Shown: positions 60,565-64,000 of the stretch, piece by piece
How positions within the stretch are numbered: position 1 is the first letter of the stretch
How the letters are laid out: every line of letters begins with the position of its first letter
Source: Bacteroidales bacterium
Lineage (GTDB): Bacteria > Bacteroidota > Bacteroidia > Bacteroidales > JAADGE01
NCBI GenBank assembly: GCA_021108035.1
Contig: JAIORQ010000075.1
Span: 1 to 64,000 of the forward strand
Direction of reading: 5' to 3'
DNA: 64,000 nucleotides
Program-made: the position numbers and the translations under genes
The notes under the pieces: model-generated
The model's input: the letters and a program-made list of their open reading frames with translations, nothing else
Databases searched by the model: none
What the model was told of the DNA's origin: nothing

Positions 60565-61962
60565 TTGAAAGATCTCACCATAGGAAAAGAAGGTAAGATA
60601 ATATTGCTGTTTGCATTACCTATGCTACTCGGAAATGTGTTTCAACAACTATATGTTTTTGTTGACAGTATTGTTGTAGGTAATTATTTGGGAAAAGGAG
60701 CATTAACTGCTGTAGGTGCTTCTTTTCCGATATTTTTTGCTTTAATTTCTCTTGGTATAGGATTAGCTACGGGTGCAGGTGTTGTAATTTCTCAATTTTT
60801 CGGTGCAAAGCAATTTGATAATCTTCAAAAAGGGATAGATACTATGTATATTATTCTTTTTGTTTCTTCGATTGTTATCGGTGTAGCAGGTATTGTTTTT
60901 ATTGATGAAATATTAGAACTTGTTAAACTTCCGGAAGGTACAACTTCTTCTGCAAAAATTTATTTAACCATATTACTTTCCGGATTAGTATTAGATTTCG
61001 GGTATAACGGTACCGCAGCAATTTTCAGAAGCTTGGGAGATTCCAAAACTCCTTTATATTTTTTAATTGTAGCAAGTATCACAAATATTGTTTTGGATAT
61101 CATATTCATTAAATATTTGAATATGGGAATTGAAGGAATTGCTTATGCGACTTTAATTTCAAAAGGAGGTGCGTTTTTGTCGGCTGTCATTTATATCCGA
61201 AAAAAATATGATTTATTTAAAATCCATTTGTTTGGTTTGAAATATAGTAAAGATATATTTTTTAAGAGTGTTAAAATCGGTTTACCTTCCGGTTTACAGC
61301 ATATGTTTGTTGCTTTGGGTATGATGGCTATATACCGAATTGTCAGTAAATTCGGGATGACAGTAACTGATGCTTATTCCGTAGCTATGAGAATTGATTT
61401 TTTCGGAATGGTACCTGCAATGAGCTTTTCGATGGCACTTACTGCATTTACGGGACAAAATGTCGGTGCAGGAAGAATTGATCGTGTAAAGCAAGGATTA
61501 AAAGCGACAATTCTTATGTCGGGTAGTATTGCAGTATTAATCAGTTTAATAGTTATGTCAACAGCCGAGATACTGATGAATGCTTTTACTCCGGATGGTG
61601 AAATTATCAGAATAGGAACAGAATATTTAATGATTGTAAGTTCATTTTATTTTATCTTTTCGGTGATGTTTTCTCTGACGGGGGTTTTCAGAGGAGCAGG
61701 TGATACATTATTTCCGATGTTTATAACATTATTAACATTATGGGTAATAAGAGTTCCGCTTTCAGAATATTTATCAAGATTTTACGGGGAAACAGGCATT
61801 TGGATTGCATTACCTGTTACATGGGCATTTGGTATGACTGCATCTGCGATCTATTTCTTTACAGGAAGATGGAAGAGGAAAGCTGTTGTAAAAGTTGAAG
61901 AAGTTTATGTTACACAAAGTCGTCTGCCTATCGGCGGACAGGAAAAGAAGCAAAAGAGTTGA
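60565..61962 (+). CDS. MATE-family efflux transporter
   Basis: A 465-residue membrane protein with about twelve segments and the MATE layout: ILLFALPMLLGNVFQQLYVF followed by VDSIVVGNYLG at the start, GTAAIFRSLGDSKTPLYFLI in the first half, AFTGQNVGAGRIDRVKQGLK and LTGVFRGAGDTLFPM in the second. It exchanges sodium or protons for drugs or metabolites. The start codon is TTG at 60565, preceded by AAGAAGGA, a rare Shine-Dalgarno-like site for this lineage. The last codons (SRLPIGGQ) lie over a small palindrome. It follows tnaA directly, and indole or related compounds are one conceivable substrate (inference). Confidence 0.9.
   Translation: MKDLTIGKEGKIILLFALPMLLGNVFQQLYVFVDSIVVGNYLGKGALTAVGASFPIFFALISLGIGLATGAGVVISQFFGAKQFDNLQKGIDTMYIILFVSSIVIGVAGIVFIDEILELVKLPEGTTSSAKIYLTILLSGLVLDFGYNGTAAIFRSLGDSKTPLYFLIVASITNIVLDIIFIKYLNMGIEGIAYATLISKGGAFLSAVIYIRKKYDLFKIHLFGLKYSKDIFFKSVKIGLPSGLQHMFVALGMMAIYRIVSKFGMTVTDAYSVAMRIDFFGMVPAMSFSMALTAFTGQNVGAGRIDRVKQGLKATILMSGSIAVLISLIVMSTAEILMNAFTPDGEIIRIGTEYLMIVSSFYFIFSVMFSLTGVFRGAGDTLFPMFITLLTLWVIRVPLSEYLSRFYGETGIWIALPVTWAFGMTASAIYFFTGRWKRKAVVKVEEVYVTQSRLPIGGQEKKQKS
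61925..61942. repeat. Short palindrome over the end of the MATE gene
   Basis: GTCTGCC and GGCGGAC, six of seven pairs, loop TATC; core similar to the GC-rich palindrome at 18680-18701. It encodes part of the C-terminal tail, suggesting that a repeat was exapted into coding sequence. Confidence 0.4.
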
Positions 61963-62011
61963 TTAATTGAAAAGACAGTCAGAATAATTTAATAATCAGA
62001 TAATTTCTTGT

Positions 62012-62983
62012 ATGAAAGAAATTGTAATCGGAATAGATATAGGCGGAACAAATACTGTTTTCGGAATTGTTGACAGAGTCGGGAATATTTTGTCTGAACA
62101 AAAACTTTCTACAAAAGGATATAAAAACGTTCAGAAATATGTTGATGAATTATCTTCTGTGATTAAAAAGGAATTTTTATTATTGAACAAAGAATTTGCT
62201 TTGAAAGGTATCGGCATCGGAGCTCCAAACGGGAATTTTTATAAAGGAACAATAGAGCATGCTGCTAATCTTGAGTGGAAAGGAATTATTCCGATTGCTG
62301 ATTTAGTTAAAGAACAGTTTGATGTACCGGTATTAATAACAAATGATGCCAATGCAGGTGCTTTGGGTGAGAAATTATACGGTGGTGCCAAAAACATGAA
62401 TGATTTTATATTCATAACATTAGGGACAGGCTTGGGTAGCGGAATCGTATCAAACGGAAAATTGATATACGGACACGATGGTTTTGCCGGTGAAATAGGA
62501 CATACAATTGCTGTACCTGACGGAAGAGAATGTGGCTGCGGCAGAAAAGGTTGTTTAGAAACTTATGCTTCAGCAACAGGAATTGTCAGAACTGCAAAAG
62601 AAATTCTGAAACAATCTTCCGGAAACAGTCTTTTAAGAAATATTGATTTGGGTGAGCTCAGCTCAAAACTGATTTATGAAAAAGCAAAATTAGGTGATGA
62701 ACTTGCGAAATCAGTTTTTGATTTCACATCTGAAATACTCGGAAAATCGTTAGCTGATGCTGTTGCTTATACAAGCCCCGAAGCTGTTTTTTTATTTGGC
62801 GGACTTGCAAATGCAGAGGATCTTTTATTGAAACCGGTAAAAGATTATATGGAAAAGAATTTATTGAGTATTTACAAAAATAAAGTTAAAATATTACCGT
62901 CAGTCTTAAAAAACGGACAAGCTGCATTACTTGGTGCGGCAGCATTAATTTGGACGGAAAACTATTATAAAAAAACGGAGTAG
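62012..62983 (+). CDS. ROK-family sugar kinase (glucokinase-like)
   Basis: A 323-residue kinase with ATP motif IGIDIGGTNTVFGIVDRVG, substrate region NDANAGALGEKLYGGAKN, GTGLGSGIVSNGKLIYGHDG, the zinc motif CGCGRKGCLETYASATG and LFGGLANAEDLLL. ROK kinases phosphorylate glucose or amino sugars; the E-x-G-H-x-x-V segment (GEIGHTIAV) fits glucose or mannose types. It lacks the DNA-binding domain of ROK repressors. It is co-directional with the MATE gene, 49 bases apart. Confidence 0.9.
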   Translation: MKEIVIGIDIGGTNTVFGIVDRVGNILSEQKLSTKGYKNVQKYVDELSSVIKKEFLLLNKEFALKGIGIGAPNGNFYKGTIEHAANLEWKGIIPIADLVKEQFDVPVLITNDANAGALGEKLYGGAKNMNDFIFITLGTGLGSGIVSNGKLIYGHDGFAGEIGHTIAVPDGRECGCGRKGCLETYASATGIVRTAKEILKQSSGNSLLRNIDLGELSSKLIYEKAKLGDELAKSVFDFTSEILGKSLADAVAYTSPEAVFLFGGLANAEDLLLKPVKDYMEKNLLSIYKNKVKILPSVLKNGQAALLGAAALIWTENYYKKTE

Positions 62984-63026
62984 ATACGCTATTGCTTATC
63001 TACGCCGAAATTAGATGTAAAAACTT

Positions 63027-63193
63027 TTATTCTTTTACAATTTTTGTTGTAAATATTTCTTTATCTGTTTGAATACTTATTATGTATATTCCGTTTTCAA
63101 AATTTGATAAATCAATAGTTTCATTTTGTTTTATTGTTATTTTTTCAAATAATTGTTTTCCGGTTATATCAGAAATTATTAGTTTTTGAATAT
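63027..63193 (-). pseudogene. C-terminal remnant of a T9SS-sorted protein gene
   Basis: The minus strand reads IQKLIISDITGKQLFEKITI, then DLSNFENGIYIISIQTDKEI and ends TTKIVKE before a stop at 63027. This is most of a type A T9SS sorting domain. It has no start and is cut at its 5' end by the 133-bp element at 63194-63326, beyond which no matching coding sequence is seen. The rest of the gene is missing. Confidence 0.8.
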
Positions 63194-63326
63194 TGAGACC
63201 ACTCCGAAAAGTATAAAAGCCACGAATGCACGAATTTTATTAAATTTTAAAATGCTACAAATCATACTGTTATATTTTACCAAATTAACTCTAATTTCCA
63301 AAAACTTCATTTTATGAGTGGACTCA
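63194..63326. repeat. 133-bp MITE-like element, copy 2 (inverted)
   Basis: Ends TGAGACCACTCC (63194-63205) and TGAGTGGACTCA (63315-63326) differ from copy 1 by one base each. The interior, reverse-complemented, matches copy 1 (including ATTCGTGCATTCGTGGC and AAATGAAGTTTTTGGAAATT). Same length as copy 1. It abuts the T9SS-gene remnant. Confidence 0.8.
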
Positions 63327-63414
63327 ACCTTTTTTATTATAGCATTTAATCATTTTAGCATTTTTAGATAAGCCAAAACAATTTTTTAAGTTTAAGCATA
63401 ACTAATTTACCACT

Positions 63415-63429
63415 AAAATAACAGTAGAA
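63415..63429 (-). repeat. Inverted copy of dispersed motif TTCTACTGTTATTTT
   Basis: Lies 20 bases after the MFS gene stop on the minus strand. Nearby 63331-63365 has AGCATTT/ATCATTT units like the near-satellite arms elsewhere. Confidence 0.6.
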
Positions 63430-63448
63430 CCTTTTAAGTATTGTATTA

Positions 63449-64000
63449 TTAAGATGCCTGTATCTGTTGTCTTTTAGCATCACGGGCTTTCAGTACTTTA
63501 CTGTAAACAATTAACATAATTGCAGCAACAAATGCTACTGTTGCGAATAAATACCAAATATAATGTGCATTTGCAGATGCAGCAACCCACTCTTCATGTG
63601 TATCAAAAAGAGTAGGGTCGGGGCAATATCTGTTGAGCAAGAAACCTGAAACTCCAAAACCTATAAATGAAGAAATGAATGAATGTAAATGGCTGAATCC
63701 CAAATATAAACCCTCTTCGCCTTTTGGTGACTGCAATGAAAAATATTCCAGAAATCTGGGAGAAATAAAAGATTCTGCAAGTCCTTGAAACATAATTCCG
63801 ATAATCATCATAAAAGCAATAGGATGCATGTGGAAAAATCCTAAATCAATGTTTCCGCTTAACCAATTTCCTGAAGCCATTGCTAATGCAGAAATCGGCA
63901 TAATAAACATTCCGACAGTCATTGAAAACAAAGGTGTTTTTCTGCGCATCATTTGAGTTATCCATGCAACTGTAAGAACTACAACCAGAGGATTAACATT
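63449..64000 (-). CDS. MFS/POT-like transporter, 3' part (partial)
   Basis: The last 183 residues of a membrane protein, open to the right edge of the window (frame continues as VNPLVVVLTVAWITQ). About five hydrophobic segments are visible. LAESFISPRFLEYFSLQSPK followed by GEEGLYLGFSHLHSF resembles the end of the major facilitator superfamily, peptide-transporter (POT) branch, in which such SP-K-x-x-x-G-x-Y-x-G motifs occur. The N-terminus is outside, so the exact family is not certain. Ends with a charged tail. Confidence 0.7.
   Translation of the reverse strand, partial: NVNPLVVVLTVAWITQMMRRKTPLFSMTVGMFIMPISALAMASGNWLSGNIDLGFFHMHPIAFMMIIGIMFQGLAESFISPRFLEYFSLQSPKGEEGLYLGFSHLHSFISSFIGFGVSGFLLNRYCPDPTLFDTHEEWVAASANAHYIWYLFATVAFVAAIMLIVYSKVLKARDAKRQQIQAS

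Overview
The window is AT-rich, gene-dense DNA from a member of the Bacteroidota. Four things point there: several secreted proteins end in a type IX secretion (T9SS) sorting domain; the genes with readable promoters carry the Bacteroidota -7 box TAnnTTTG; there are lineage-typical families (DUF3078, DUF4956, DUF6249, GIN-domain DUF2807, GldN-like, SusC-type plug); and Shine-Dalgarno sequences are mostly absent. No rRNA, tRNA or CRISPR array was seen. The genus cannot be fixed from this sequence; tryptophanase fits a gut or marine fermentative lineage, but that is inference.

Layout. 1-5.1 kb: a giant FG-GAP/VCBS T9SS cargo gene, preceded by the identical 3' tip of another copy. 5.1-5.7 kb: a GIY-YIG nuclease gene bracketed by REP-like hairpins. 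5.7-8.5 kb: a two-gene unit of an outer-membrane barrel protein and a secreted caspase-like protease. 9.0-14.8 kb: an unusual co-directional cluster of a coiled-coil protein, a PspA-like membrane/coiled-coil protein, a substrate-binding protein fused to an OmpA peptidoglycan-binding domain, an ABC permease with an inserted periplasmic domain, an ORF6N remnant and the ABC ATPase. 14.9-24.6 kb: a CotH-kinase/lamin-tail surface-protein locus with a TolC/HlyD pair and a DUF4956 membrane protein. 25.3-32.6 kb: a RelA-type (p)ppGpp synthetase with a degenerate hydrolase domain, and a 1626-residue alpha-2-macroglobulin-like protein with a TonB-receptor plug inserted.

32.6-41.9 kb: DUF6249 protein, ECF sigma factor with a readable ECF-type promoter, a small membrane protein in the anti-sigma position, acetyltransferase, aroC, a DUF433/DUF5615 toxin-antitoxin-type pair, a vWA protein, a MORN-like protein, a MNT-type nucleotidyltransferase, fabG, and an antitoxin next to a broken ParE toxin. 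42-58.5 kb is rich in signalling and envelope genes: a TPR-SpoIIE phosphatase, two PagL-like lipid A deacylases in tandem, a PLPHP protein, an OmpH-like lipoprotein, a glycosyltransferase, two SiaC-like proteins, a DUF3078 protein, a CDF transporter, a double GldN-like protein, a hybrid histidine kinase with near-perfect 105-bp coiled-coil repeats, a receiver-PP2C protein and a small Cys-rich protein. 58.6-64 kb: a transposase remnant, tnaA, a MATE exporter, a ROK kinase, a T9SS-gene remnant cut by a 133-bp inverted-repeat element, and the 3' part of an MFS gene.

Two themes recur. First, the intergenic DNA holds several families of short palindromic or MITE-like elements (REP hairpins beside GIY-YIG, a 133-bp TIR element in two copies, elements with near-satellite arms, and a dispersed TTCTACTGTTATTTT motif). 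Second, envelope functions and partner-switching style signalling (two SiaC-like proteins and two SpoIIE/PP2C phosphatases) sit in multi-gene neighbourhoods whose combined role is not obvious. The best candidates for an undescribed system are the PspA-like/OmpA-fused ABC cluster (9.0-14.8 kb), the CotH/lamin-tail/DUF4956/HlyD/TolC locus, and the REP-bracketed GIY-YIG unit. All functions are read from motifs only; no database search was possible.
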